Below are positions 14,101-29,100 of a DNA stretch of 64,000 bases, piece by piece; positions within the stretch are counted from its first letter, which is position 1; every line of letters starts with the position of its first letter. The position numbers were made by a program, and so were the translations under genes. The notes beneath the pieces are model-generated. The model was not told the origin of the DNA and did not search any database. It worked only from the letters and a program-made list of their open reading frames with translations. Source of the DNA: Fragum whitleyi (lineage: Eukaryota; Mollusca; Bivalvia; Cardiida; Cardiidae); the NCBI GenBank assembly GCA_948146395.1, contig OX411543.1, positions 70,980,948 through 71,044,947 on the forward strand, written 5' to 3'.

Positions 14101-17100
14101 TATAAACCAAAGTTAGGTACGCATGATGCAACTGAAAATATTATAAACATTTGAATGGAGAATAAGCCAACAATCAAGCTTCAATTTTAGTTTTAGATTA
14201 ATTTTTAAACTCATCTAATTAAAATAATTAATGGTTTTATTAGCTCACCTGAGCACAAAGTGCTCAAGATGAGCTATTGTGATCACTCACATTCCGTCCA
14301 TCTTCTGTCCATCGGTCCATCGTCTGTCTGTCCGTCTGTCCGTCCATCCGTCAAGAATTTCTAACATCTTCTCCTCCTAAAGCACTTGGCCAATCAGGCT
14401 GAAACTTGGCAGGGATGTTCCTTGGATGAAGCTCTTCAAAAGTTGTTAAAAGAATTTAATTCTATTGATAACTCTGGTTGCCATGGTAACAGAAAGGCTG
14501 AAAATCGTGAAAATCTTAGAAAAAATTCTTCTCCTCCTAAACCGCTGGGCCAATCAAGCTGAAACTTGGCAGAGATGTTCCTTTGGTGAAGCTCTTCAAA
14601 AGTTGTTAAAAGAATTTAAATTTAATAAAAAACTGGTTTCCATGGTAACAGAAAGGTTGAAAAATGGCCGAAAATTGCTGAAAATCTTAGCAAAATTATT
14701 CCCCTCCTTAACCACTGGACCAATCAAGCTGAAACTTGGCAGAGATGTTCCTTTGGTGAAGCTTTTCAAAAAATGTTAAAAGAATTTAATTACATCAAAA
14801 ACTCTGGTTTCCATGGAAAGGGAAAGGTTGAAAAATGACCGAAAATTGCTAAAAATCTTAGCCAAATTCTTCCCCTCCTTAACCACTGGACCAATCAAGC
14901 TAAAACTTGACAGAGATGTTCCTTGGGTGAAGTTCTTCAAAAAATGTTAAAAGAATTTAATTTCATCAAAAACTCTACTTTCCATGGAAAGGGAAAGGTT
15001 GAAAAATGGCCGAAAATTGCCAAAAATCTTAGAAAAAATTCTTTTCCTCTTTAACCACTAGGCCAATCAAGCTTTAATTTGGCAGGGATGTTTCATGGGT
15101 GAAGTTCTTCAAAAAATGTTAAAAGAATTTAATTTCATCAAAAACTTTGGTTTCCATGGAAACGGAAAGGTTGAAAAATGGCCGAAAATTGCCAAAAATC
15201 TTAGAAAAAATTCTTCTCCTCCTTAACCACTAGACCAATCAAGCTGTAATTTGGCAGGGATGTTTTTTGGGTGAATTTCTTCAAAATTTGTTGAAATACT
15301 TTAATTTCATCAAAAACTGTGGTTTGTATGGTAACAGAAAAGCTGAAAAATGGCCGAAAATTGCTGAAAATCTTAAAAAAAAACCTTTTCTCTCCCTAAA
15401 CCACTGGGCTAATTGAGCTGAAACTTGGAAGGGATGTTCTTTGGATGAAGCTCTACCAAAATTATAAAAATAATTTTATTCAAATAAAAATCCCTAGTTT
15501 CCATGGTATTGGAAATGTCAAAATATTGCCAAAAATTTTAGAGAAGGTTAATCTTCGCCTAAACTTTTGGGCATATCTTAAACTTGCCAGGTATATTTTT
15601 TAAGGTTAAGGTCTACTAAAATTGTTAAAAGATTTCAATTCCATCAATAACTTTGTTTGCAATTAAAAAGAAAATCAAATTGCAGTAGGAGGAAATTAAA
15701 GTCTGTTTCTTATAAATCCACTCTAAATGTACATCAGACGATCTCTGGTATTTAAAACATGGTTGACAAGTTATGAGTTTACTTACTCAGGTGAGCAATA
15801 TAGGACCATCATGGTCCTCTTGTTTTATTTTTCTTTCAGAAACTTTTAGAACTCAATAATTTACATGCAGTAATGGCTGTCATATCAGCTTTACAGAGTG
15901 CAGCCATTTTCAGACTTTCGAAAACTTGGATGGTAAGTTGGTCTAAGTTAAGAATCAGAATATTTTAGCTTGGACGCTTTGAAAAAAACCTGCATTTTGT
16001 TGCTCTAGCCTTGATTTCATCTGCGTAATGTACATTTACATCATCCCCTTGCATTTTCATGAAGCTAAAAGAATGACATTTTGAATGATATAACTCTTAC
16101 TAAAGAAGGTTTTGACTTGGAAATTTAGATATCTATTGCCTATGTATTTAGCTGCTGCAGATTCAGGATGTATGTATAAATTGGTTTCCTATTATTACAT
16201 TTTTATAATAGAATTTCTGCATGAAAATGAAACGATTGGGCTTCAGAGCTGAGGGGTTTATCTGAAGACCCTAACTTCCTCTTGATCAACCACTGAAAAT
16301 CCACCAGTCTGTGTCATCTCAAAATGTCACTCTAAATATAATATTTGTACATGTTATTTTATTGGGTTTACAATACCACATAAGTAAAGCTTGAACAAAG
16401 CTGTAGATACAATAATCTTGTGGCCCAACGATGTATATGGGTGATGTTTCTTTAACATTTTCAAAGTTGTTTGGCAGCCATGGCAATTTGATGGCTCAGT
16501 ATGAAACAGTTGTAACTGCCTATAAACATATAGGCAGTTACAACTGTTGTGCGCTGAGCCATCAGAATTGTACACTCAGACTTTTTCCTCCTATCTATCA
16601 ATGGATAACAGTTAATGTTCAGGAATCAGTACCTTATGGTAAATACAGAATAAGTGTATTACATTGTGAGAATTATAGGGATTCCATGGTTAGGTGCTCC
16701 TGTCTCATGACTGAAATATTATTAAAGTTGCCTTTAAACCACATTCAGTATAATAATCTCAATGTTCTTTAAAACTTTTAGCACTCAAATCTGCTTGTCT
16801 CATATTCTGCAATGTAATCTTTTTGTTTTTTTTATTTTTCAGAATTTGTCCAAAAAGGAAAAGTCAACCTATGAGAAAATGGCTGACATTTTTTCGGAAA
16901 ACAACAATCGCCAAAAACTCCGCGATTATATGGACAACGTTAAACTTCCCTGTATTCCATATTTAGGTAAAATATTTATTTTTGGCTACTAAGCTTTCAC
17001 CCAATAAATTACCATTTTTGCAATATGAGCCAGTGTGTGACATTTCCAACAATTTCAGAAGTTAAGTAACCCTGAGAGCAACACAATGCAATGAGAATAT

Positions 17101-20100
17101 TCACTGAGCCCCTGAAGGGGAGTTAATACCTTATCTATACCAGAACGCATATTGAAGACTCTAGGCAGCCTGTGTGGATGCACAGGCTAGCCAGGGGGTT
17201 TGCTATGCCCACATACAAAATTGTTGGAAATGTCACACACTGGCTCATGTAATAAGTTGTATGAAGTCAATTAAAATGTGAGATAAGGAGAAATAACTTA
17301 TTTCATGCAAGTTATTATTTTGCAAAGGTTTATACCTTCCATTACTCTTTGTTTTAAAATCAAACTTGATCAGGATTCTTGTTTATACATTTTTGAAGTC
17401 AAACAAAATTGATTGTTTAGAGGAAGTAAACCTTGGTCTGATGGGAATTAAGCTGAAAGACACCAGTTTTGATACTTTGCTTGAGAAAATGGGTACTTAA
17501 TAAAAGCTCTGTGTCCATATTTTGCATAGCTGCAGGGAAACATTTAGGATAAACACAGTAGGCTCTATATCTTTCTTTAAAAAGCACACTATTTTAGTCA
17601 CTTGCTGCTTTAAAAGCAAATGTAACCAAAATATCTAATTATTTCATTTTATCCCATAAGACTTTCAACTATAAATCTATCCTTTACTGAAACAATATTT
17701 CAGAAAGGATTCAATACTATGTATGAATTTCAGAATATGTTATTGTAATTTACTGCATTCCTTTATGCCAACCTGTAAGCCATTGTAAATGGAAATCACA
17801 GAAACAGTTAACCTGTTGTGATCTTGTCAAAATATTGGTTTGTGTAGGGCATCTGGTTTATATAGGAGCTAGGCTTCTGATAAACTTTTGCATTTTATTC
17901 TATGAATTCAGAGTTGTTTTGGCAACAAAAACACAGAAAGTTTTGGTTGAATACGCTGAAGCATCAACATTTTGGATCTAAATGGACCACATGAATTTGT
18001 CTAATAGATACAGTCTTTAAATTATGTATTTTTTTATTAAATTTGTACATAATATTATTTAAGTCATATGATTGTTTTTCTGCATTTAAGAAAATGAGAA
18101 ACTAAGAAACTTGAGAAATAACTGCTTTTATGCCCCCGCATTGATAATATCAGGGCATATTGTCTATCTACATTTATTCTTCTTTCCAACTATCCATCTA
18201 TCTATCTGTCTGTGTGTTGGCCTGTCTTTCTGTGAGCAATCTTAACTAAAAACTTATCAGTGGCATTTACTTTCAGTCTAACTAAGATACTATGCCCATA
18301 CATTTGTATTTGGCATGATGATGGATCTCAGTTATACACATCTTCAAATGCCAAAGTGACTATTCATATGACTAGGTCAAGGTCTTCTGTAGAGGTCAAG
18401 CTTTGACATAAAATGCTGTTTTGGGGGCATTTGTATTTCACAAGCACATTTCAAAACTTTGGATGAACAGGAGAATATACATATTAACTGCAGTTCCTCT
18501 TCTCTCTAAATATTCTCAGTAAATTTATTTTATCAGAAATAAAAATTAGTGGATTTATGGAAATGATTTATTTATAGATTCCTTGAATAACAACTTAAAC
18601 ACTCTGACCTGTGTACTTTACAATTTAGTATTTCATTAAATAATGAGGCCTCGGTGCAAAACTGTAGCAAGTGCTTATAACATTGCAGGGACTTACATTA
18701 GTTTTGTAATTACCTGTTGATAAGTGTGTTTCTATTGTTATTGTAGGATAGATAATGATGAATGAGGGTTCTGTCAGTTAGACAGTTTACTGTCACTTTA
18801 TTAATGAGCTATGGTATTCTATTACCTGATAGTTAATTATGTCTACACTTGCTGCTTTGTTTTGTTGTTACACAGAAAATAGTCAATTTTAGTTGTGGCC
18901 TTCAAGATTCTTGTAGTCTGATTGGCTAAAAAATCAGTTGAATTGCTCAATGAAAATAATTTTGATGCCTTTGTAATCTTCAAGCATAGAATAATCCCAC
19001 AAGAAATATGTCTCTTTGTGGAAAAACATTTACTTTCTTTGGTTCATGATATAAAATCATAAGAAATGAAGAGAATATATGCGTATTTCATGGAAGAATG
19101 AAACTAGAAATATAACCAAACTTATGTATGAATCATGCTTAGTGTATTCATACAGCGTGATAAGTTTTTGGTTCACAAAATGTGTATTTATACATGAGTG
19201 TGATTAGACATTTTTTGTTTCATACCTTATTGAACAAAAATTTACTTAGTTTTATCAATTACTTGAGAAATTCCAGTGATAAATAATTACTCTTTGATAC
19301 TTTTCATCAAACTCCAGATTTTTTGTACTTTTAGACTCGTCCAAAATTAATGAAGTTGCAGATATCATCAAAATTATCATATGTTGAAGAAAATATAGGG
19401 GGTAAAGGAGAAAATGAAATTTCTTACTTTTAACACAGTATTTAATCAATTATAGAAATTAGAGAAATCCCAAAACCTTGGGAATTTAGCGGGAAAGGTT
19501 TAAGAGAAATTCTGGTAAGAAGCTTTTACTCCTTGATAAAATCTTCTATATCTAATTTCTGACATTTTTAGCTTACCTGAGCACATCATTCTCAAGGTGA
19601 GCTTATGTGAACATTGAATGTCCGTCTTGTGTCGTCCGTCGTGTGTCGTTTGTTGTCTGTCGTCATGCGTCAACAATTTGAGTGTTTACACTCTCAAGGC
19701 CACAAATATTGTCCAATCTTCAGGAAACTTGGTCAGAATGATTGTTAGGTCACAAGGATGAACCCTATCGAAAATGGGAAGGATCCATGCCATATCATGG
19801 GAAAAGGGGCCTTAATAACAATTTTCTTGTTTACGCTCTAGAAGCCACAAATATGGTCTAGTCTTGATAAAACTTGGCCAGAATGTTTGTTAGGTCACAA
19901 GGATGAACCCTATTGAAAATGGGAAGGATCCATGCTATATCATGGGAAAAGGGGCCTAAATGACAATTTTCTTGTTTACACTCTAGAGGCCACAAATATG
20001 GTCTAAAATTCATGAAACTCGGTCAGAATATTTGTCAGGTCACAAGGAAGAACCCTATCGAAAATGGGAAGGATCCATGCCATATCATGGAAAAGGAGCC

Positions 20101-23100
20101 TTAAAGACAATTTTCTTGTTTACGCTCTTGGAGCCACAAATATGGTACAATCTTAATCAAAATCAAAAAGTTTGTGTTTAACTTATGTTATACGGATTCA
20201 GATTTGAACACATATGCAGGCAGGTCTATGATTCTGAGAAAGAGTAATTAGAGAAAAACTTTTGCAAGCTCCTCTCCATTGCAGTCTAGAGAGCTATCAT
20301 AAATCCGTTCAGGGCCTGATTTTATGAATATTCATCATTTTTTCTGCAAATCGGGTCTGTTGTTTCCATTGTTACAATTAAACAACAAATTTACCCAGTA
20401 CTCTGTATTCTAGAAAACTAAACAGTGCTAACTGTTTGAAAATATTTCCCCTCTTTGCATGCAGGACAGAGTTGCTGATAATACCTGAAATATACAACTA
20501 GATGGTGATCTTCATGGTAACATATAAATGTTTTTTGAGGCTTATACTTGACAGACCTTGTATATATAGATGTTGCTTATCCCTATTACAGAGGACTAGA
20601 AAGCTATGATAAAGCCCTTCAGATATTTATGGTCACCTTTGAATATAATTTCAGGTTTATACTTGACAGACCTTGTATATATAGATGTTGCTCATCCCTA
20701 TTACAGAGGACTAGAAAGCTATGATAAAGTCCTTCAGATATTTATAGTCACCTATAAATATAATTTCAGGTTTATATTTGACAGACCTTGTATATATAGA
20801 TGTTGCTCATCCCCATCATGGTGGACTAGAGAGCCATCATCGACAATTACAGATGAATAATATACTCCGAGTGATTGCAGAGTTCCAGCAGTCAATGTAT
20901 GGTAAGGTTCTATTAGAATACCCAGGGTTCCACACTAATACTAGGCCCCTGAATACTTCATTTATACTGTATGACCATTAAGCACTAGACATGATATTAT
21001 TCATTTTTACCTCGACTGTTTTCGGAGAAAACCCAAGTTACTGTTATCAGCTTAGTGTCATTTTTGTGGGCAAGAGCGTAGGGGTTGACAACTCTAACCT
21101 TGGTTATATGTCTGTTAGTATTGAAGATATCTTCGGAAAATTCGCATGTGTGTTCACCATGATAAGAGCCATCCAGACTTTCAAGGGGGATAACCTTAAT
21201 ATCATTTTAGGAAGAGTTATGCAGGCCCTCTTGTTAGCTCCCCTGAGCACATGAAAACATTGGGTCTTGACAGTAATGTTGTTTGGGTGACTCTTCTGAA
21301 AACCCGAACATGAATGACATTTCTATTTGCCTATAGATATTGCTATTTCAGATCTGGTTTTATTTACTCTTAAATATTTTTGAGCATCATCTCATCCAAA
21401 ACCACTCTTAGCCAATTTCAACCTAACCAGAGATGATTGTTTCTTAGAATTATTTTCAAATTACGTGTGAGAAAGAATTAAGAAAAATCTTGTTTTACTT
21501 GTATCTTGTTGCTATATACAATGTATGTGTTTCAATTATATTCTATATTATTATTCTATATTACATTTTGTAGAACTAGAAGTAAAGGAACATGTTCAAA
21601 ACTACCTAAAGTCTGTGAGATATATTGAAGAATTACAGAAGTTTGTGGAAGATGACAATTATAAGTAAGTCAGTACAAAAAAATTTAAAAGATGGAAATT
21701 AGCATTTAGTTATTATAGAAATTTTTGACATTGATAAATGCATATGTATATTATAATAAGATAAGCAAGTTAAATTAGAAAATTGTGATAAAATAAGTAA
21801 GCGATAACAGAAATTTGATGACTATAAATTGATCATTACAGAAATTGATGAGAACCTAGATCCTATTCAATATATTGATGGCTTAGTGTGAATCAGTTGT
21901 AACTGCCTATAGATATATAGGCAGTTACAACTGTTTCATGCTGAGCCAGAAAAATGTTGTTCATGAATTGGCATGATGGCTCTTTTTAGTAAAATTGTCT
22001 ACTAGAAAAGAAATTAATGGCACCTGACAGTACAGATGCATGTTATCACATCTCTGTGTACAAAGGTTAAGGTCATCTGACAGTTTCAAGGCCATTTATT
22101 GAGGTCATACTACAGAAAAAATCCTGTTTAGGGGGAAACACTAATTTTTATATTAGATTTTTTGTTCATATTCAATCTTCCCATAGCAAAACAACAGACA
22201 CTTTGATTTGATACGTTAATGCCATACTTCATGTCAATTTTAAGTCCAATTTTCAAAGTTCCCATATTATAGGATATTGAATGAGTGGTCATTGAATATC
22301 CAATATATTAAACAAATCATCAATAAACAGATTAAAACGAGGCCTTGCCAAGTTTTACTATTTGTTTTAGATGACTAGTTTGATAAATTCGGTATTTTGC
22401 ACAAATTTGATATTCTAATTATAATTTGACCTTAATTTTTGCGATTAATCAGGGAAATTCCAGAAATTTTGGGTTCAAGTTATTGGGCAAAACATATAAC
22501 ACGGTTTGCAAAATGAAGTCAGCATGCAGCAATCACATTTTGACAGCATTTTCAAACTAAAATATAACATTTAGATCCGTTCTAAGCTTATTTGCTTAGT
22601 TATTGCACTGTCTGCTAAATGAAGTCAGCAATTCCATTATGACGTCATTTGCACAACGAAAGTATAACATTGCTTTACATTCTTAGCTCATTTGTATAGC
22701 TATTGCACTAGTGTAATAACATCCGTGTAATATCAAAAATGTTCAACAGAGTTATTTCACTCCCGCAACATAGGTCATATTATAAATTTATTCCTTTAGG
22801 TTATCATTGAGGTTGGAGCCTCCAATTTCACAGACACTGTCATCGTCCCGAGAAGAAGTTCACAAATGTCCCTCTTCGCCTGCAACAGAGCCCGGAAATA
22901 TGCATGCCCTCACGCCAGGCCCTGGAGCCTCGGGTAAAGGGCATCATGGTCATAGGAAAACCAAAAGTCTTAGTGCTAAGTAAGTACTACATTTAAGTGC
23001 AAAATGACAAACAGGGGGTGTGGACTAAGATCAGACTACAAATTATGTGTAGGTAGATCTTAGGCTACATCTCCTGTCTAAAATAGTCAATTGACCAATC

Positions 23101-26100
23101 AAATTATTTGTCTATCTGTTACAACTTAGGAAAAATAAACAAAAGTCTTAGTTCAAAGTAAGTACTTTAAAAGACAAACTGGTTATATTGATATCTGTTA
23201 ATGTGATATAATCATTTCGAAGTTGATCTTATGAGCAAAATAAACTCTTTTAATCAAAATAGTAATTGGTGCCCAAGCAACCACCTCTTTTTTTTAGCAA
23301 CCACTTTTTTATAAGATCATTGTCAAAATCCTCTTAATTACAGCAAAATATCAAACAAAGTAGAGAGTATTGGCTAAAAACATTATGGTTATTCCCATGT
23401 TGTTAAAACTGGATTAAATCCTCCTATAGAGATGATTCCTTTGTGTGTTTAAAACACAAGATAATTAAGAAAATCTTCAATATTATGTGTATTCAATTAC
23501 AATTTTGTTTCTTATTTGTAAACAAAATGTGTACTAAGCAACCACTCTCTTTTTGATAGTCCTGCAGGTATTTGCTTAATACAAGATTTTCTGTATAATA
23601 TAAAGATTTATGAACATCTCTCAAATTTATGGATTGCTGCTGTACAAAATGAAAAACAGGTTTGTGTTGATTAAGATCGTACTAAACAGGTGTAGGTTGA
23701 TCTTAGGCTTCACCTCCTGCCCAAAATAGTAAACAGTCAAATCATTTGTCTATCTGTTACAGCTATTTCTAACATTCTTTATTCAGTATTTTTAGCCCAC
23801 CTTAGCACATCATGCTCTAGGTGAGCAATTGTTGAATGTCCTTTGTCCAGTACGTAGTATGTTGTCTGCCGTTGACAATTTAAATGTTTACTTTCTAGAG
23901 GCCACAAATAGGGCCCATCTTCATGAAACTTGGTTAGAATATTGGCCAGGTCACAAGGATTAATTCCTTTGAAAATGTGAGGGATCCATGCCATATCACG
24001 AGAAAGGGAAACTGGCCTTATGATATTTTCTTGTTTAATAGAGGCCACATATACATGGCCCAATCTTCATTAAATTTAGTCAGAATGCTGGCTAGGTAAC
24101 CAGAATGAGCCCCATTAAAAATGGGAGGGATCCATGCAATATGGGAAAGGGGACTTAATGATAGTTTTCTTGTTTACACTCAAGAGGCCCCAAATATGGC
24201 CCAATCTTCATAAAACTTTGTCAGAATATTGGTCAGGTAACAAGGATTAACCCAATTGTAAATGGAAAGGCTCCATGCCATATCACAGGAAAAAGGGGCC
24301 TTATTGATACTTTTCTTGTTTATACTCTAGAAGCCAAAATTATGACCTGACCAATATTATAAGCAAGTTTCATGAAGATTTGGCCATCTCACAGGAAAAA
24401 GGTCCTTGAAGTTGATGAAGAATTTCTTGTTTGTACTCTAAAGGCCAGGAATATGGCAAACTTTGTGAAACTTTGTCAAATTGTCTGTCAGGTCACAAGG
24501 ATTAACCCTTTCGGAATTGGGAAGGATTCATTTGATATTACTGGAAAATTGGACCTAAATGGCAATTTTCTTGCTAACACTCTAGGAGCCACAATTCTGG
24601 TACAATCTTAATAAAATTTGGTCAGTATGTATACCTAGTCAAAAGGATAATTTCTATTGAAAAATTTATTGCTCTATGAGAAAATACAGGAAAAAGAACC
24701 TTTATTCTCTTTATCCACTCGAAGGTTATTTTCTCAGTATTTCAGTATGTTCATCTTATCAAAAGATAATTCCATCTTGAAACTCGTTTAGTAAAGGCTA
24801 GAAACTTATACAGGGATCTTAGGAATAGAATAATGAATTTCTTTGAAAATTTTAATGGGCATTAAATGCCCTTTAAAGAATTTGAATTTGCTAAGGGAGG
24901 AGTCAAGGTGAGCAATATAGGACCATCATGGTCCCTTGTTTGTTGAGGGAATAAGATCATTGATCATAGATATAATGTTATCTTTACATGTTAGTTGATA
25001 ATAACAGTGATTAGTATTGAAGTTAGTGCTACAACATCAATGCAGGAGTTAGAACTTGTATTATACATATCATTGGTAGTGCATCTATGTTATGTACGAA
25101 CTGTCCTCAACCGAAGCATAGCTGAAAAATATCCAACCTGAGCCAGTGTCAAACCCATGCTGACAACAATAATCAAATAATTGGTTTACAAGTCCAATGC
25201 ACAAACCACTGAGCCAAAAAAGGTCTTCATTGGCTCAGTGGTTAGTGCATTGGACTTGTAAACAAAAAACTTGAATATTACTTGTCCGTGTGTTGACACT
25301 GGCTCGCATTGGATATTTTTTTGCTATGCTTTGATTTAGGACATTTCTTTTGTAACAGTCTACGCTAATTTACCAGCTTTTGTACAGTGAAAATACACCT
25401 TGTGCTTATCATTTTTGCTCTTATTCTTTGTGTATGGACCATTTCAGAATTGTGCTGTACATTTTAAGAAGTCTTACTTTGTCTTGCAAAGTGAGATCTT
25501 TACATTGTGGAACAATTTTGGGATTGTACTATTTGCTTCTTATGACTAATTTATATACATGTAGTTACTTACAAGAATTTGAAATTATATGTACCTGTAT
25601 AGCTATATTTTAAGAATCTACAGTAATTCTTGTCACACTGATTTTTTTTTATGCAAAACAGAATTAAATTCAAAGGTCTTAAAGTATAGTGTACCATTTC
25701 TGACTATTCCTCTTTCACCAATGGTTGGATAATTTTAGAGCTATGTGAGATAGCAGCTGGAGGCTAGGAAAGGATGTTATGGTAGAACTGGTAATAGAAA
25801 TACCAGGAATCCATTGTTAGGTGCTACAGTCGCCGCAATATAACTAAAAGATTGTTGAAAGCAATGCAAAACCACATTCAAAGATAATAAACTGAAAGTA
25901 CTGAAATCTGTGAACATATGTCAATTTTCAATAGTATTATAATACTTTTATGAAAATGGTCTATGGAGTGGTAGGAAGTAAATTACAGACCACTTTGGTA
26001 TCTTAAAGATAGAAGTGTATCATGATTTTGAATCATACCATAGACTAAGTGAAATTCTTGTTTGTTTTATGATATATGCATTTTCAAATGTTTTGTTTGT

Positions 26101-29100
26101 TCATCTAATTTCTCCATTATTGGCCATCCTTTGTCAGAATTGTGTTCTATACTTGCCCTAAAATTGCCCAAACCCTTTAAAACATCTTTGTGATTGACAT
26201 GTGAAATGGAGACAACAGCTTTTTGTGTAATAACCTCTATTGTTTACATATGATGTGGTGAATAGCTTGTATTGTACACTTTAAAATATCTGTGTCAGTA
26301 GATTATATCGAAGCTCAGCCTGAAAGATACATTATATAATATGAGCCTGTGCAAGAAATTTCCTAAAATTTGACAAGTGCATGAGATGTTAGCATTGAGC
26401 AGCTAATACAGCTCCATTGTGGAAATACAAGATTGCATGTCTGTTTAAAGATACTTTGGTACCTTATCTATCTACAAAGCTCAAATGGAAGACCCTGGAC
26501 AGTCTGTGCTGATGCACAGGCTGGTCAGAGTCTTTGTTTGGCGCACATTTGATTTCGTTTGAAATGTCACACAAAGGCTCATATGTTTAGTCCATATGTT
26601 CTTCCACTGTTATATTGCTTATTAATGTAGGTAGTTCTGATACAGAAATTTCAGTTTCTGTATTGGTCTGTCAGAAAGAGAGGGTAGTGTGAAATAAAAT
26701 GAAAATGATATTATTTTCTTTGCTCTGAAACCTATGTATTGGGTCCTATTCTAATTTAACTCTCATTATATTTAAAAGATTGAAATGTTTACCCGTAGCA
26801 CAGGTGTTCAACAAAAAAATCATTTGAGGGCGACTAAAAGAAATTGCAAAAACCAAGATGCAGATCAGCTAGCAGCTACTGCACACCTGATCATTACCTT
26901 TATGTTTGCCTAATGGATTCTATCATCATTCTAGATACATATTTTATCATAACTAACATGCTCCTTTGGCTGTTTTTGTGTTAATGTCAGAAACCTTAAA
27001 GGTTACTTGTGGAAACCTTAAAGGTTAATTGTCTCAAAATAATGCCAAATTTTAGAAATGTATTACCCACTCTTGTCGAAAAACTGATGATTGCTGCCTT
27101 TAATCCATAGATTTTGTCACTGTTTGTATGCTTGTTACACCCATGTAATCCCGCATGTACTGTAATCCGCTTCCTGTTTTAATCTTTTGTAGTTTTTCTT
27201 GTCCCAGTTTCCTCAGCTGTACACAGCCCAACGTAGATCGAGCCCACAGTCTTCCGACAAAAACGACAGCGCCGTATTTGAATGGCGTGCGACATTTACT
27301 GGACGACAGTGTGCTTGAAATGTCTCCGTGTGCCTCCAGCGACGGGTCAATATCTAAAGGTGAGATTTAAGGATAAACAAATGGAGCTCCTAATAGACAG
27401 CGCAATCGTCATTTCAAAACAGAGCTACAGATGGAGGGGTTGTTTTGAATTTTAAACTGAATAATTTCAACAATACTTGAATAAATCCTATATTGTGGGT
27501 ACTCATTTGAATCGTCTTGTTGAGACGATTCAAATAAGTACCTACAATGTAGGGTTTAAATGAGAAATAAAGATTTTAGACTGGAACTAACCCCTCTTAT
27601 CTGTTCCTCTGTCAAAATGAAAAATTCCATTATCCATCACTTTAACTCTGTTTTGTGGTTACTCATTGGAATCGTGTTATTAAGACTATTTCCATAAGTA
27701 CCCACAGCATATAGTTCAAATGAGATATAACAGATTTAGATTGTCATCTGCTAGGACCTAAAATTGAGCCCTGTACTAAGGATAGCATAGCTCAACCCTG
27801 AAATACACATTTACTGTATTTCTCCTAATAAATGCTCCCAGGAGCTATACATGGTCCTGGAGCTTTTATTTAGTATGCAAAGTTATTTTCAAATTTGATC
27901 CTTTCAAAGGGAAGGGTAAATTATTTATATTCCCTCCCATTTGAAGAAGAGGGGGAATAATGCTTTGCACTTGTCAGTGGATCCGTACATAGACTATTTT
28001 TGTCCTTAGCATATCTCAAAAGGTATACAAGCCAGAATCATGAAACTTCACAGGTAGATAGATCACATTGCAGAAAAGTGCAGTGCACAAGAACCATACA
28101 TATAATCATCATATTTATTTAGTTATTGCCCTTAATTAATTGACAAAGAATATGCCAATGATCTGCTCTTATGGGGGGCATTAAATGTTTTACAACCATC
28201 TCTTGTCATAGACCGTTTTTTCAAGGGCAGAAAAATTTAGCTTTTGACAGCTTAACTGATTAAAGGATACTCAATCTGGTCTTTTATTTTACATTTATGC
28301 GCACAAATTTTGCTCAGCATGTGCCATTTCCAACCTCTTTTTAGCTCACCTGAGCACAAAGTGCTCGAGGTGAGCTATTGTGATCATCCAATGTCCTTTG
28401 TTCGTCGTCAGTCGTCCGTGGTACGTCGTCCGTCGTGTATTGTCCACAATTTCTTTAAACATCTTCTCCTCCTAAACCATTGGGCCAATCGTGATGAAAC
28501 TTGGCAGGGATATTCCTTGGGTCAAGCTCTACCAAAGTTGTTCAAATAAATGAAATCAACCTTTAACTTTTCCTTTACTCTTAACAAAAAGGGTGAAAAT
28601 ATGAAAATCTTCAAAAATCTTCTTCTTTGAAACCAGAAGGCACACAGCTTTCATATTTGGTATGTAGCATCATCTAGTGAACCTGTACTAAGTTTGTTCA
28701 TATCAAGACCCTGTGATAATATTTGGGCTCCACTCGGGCGCAACCCTTTTAACATAGAATCAAAGAGCCAAAATCTTAAAAAATCCTCTTCTCTGAAACC
28801 AGATGGCAGACAGCTTTCATATTCGGTATGAATACCAAGTTTGTTAATATTAAGACCCTGGGGTCATATTTGGGCTTTGCCCGGGCGCATCCCTTTTAGC
28901 TCTGCCGAGCAGGAAGGGTAAAAAAATGAAAACTTCAAAAGTCTTCTTCTCTGAAACCAGATGGCCGATAGCTTTCATAATTGGTATGTAGCATCATCTA
29001 TTGAACCTCTTCCAAGTTTGTTCATATCAAGACCATAAGATCGTATTTGGCCTCTACCCGGGTGCAACCCTTTTTATAGAATCAAAGAGCAAAAATCTTT

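Noticed and set aside
14465..14779. 104-residue plus-strand frame with an internally repeated protein
   Set aside because: It lies wholly within the tandem core of the element at 14242-15823.
16431..16772. 113-residue plus-strand frame
   Set aside because: It spans a palindrome and a degenerate SINE, and has no family features.
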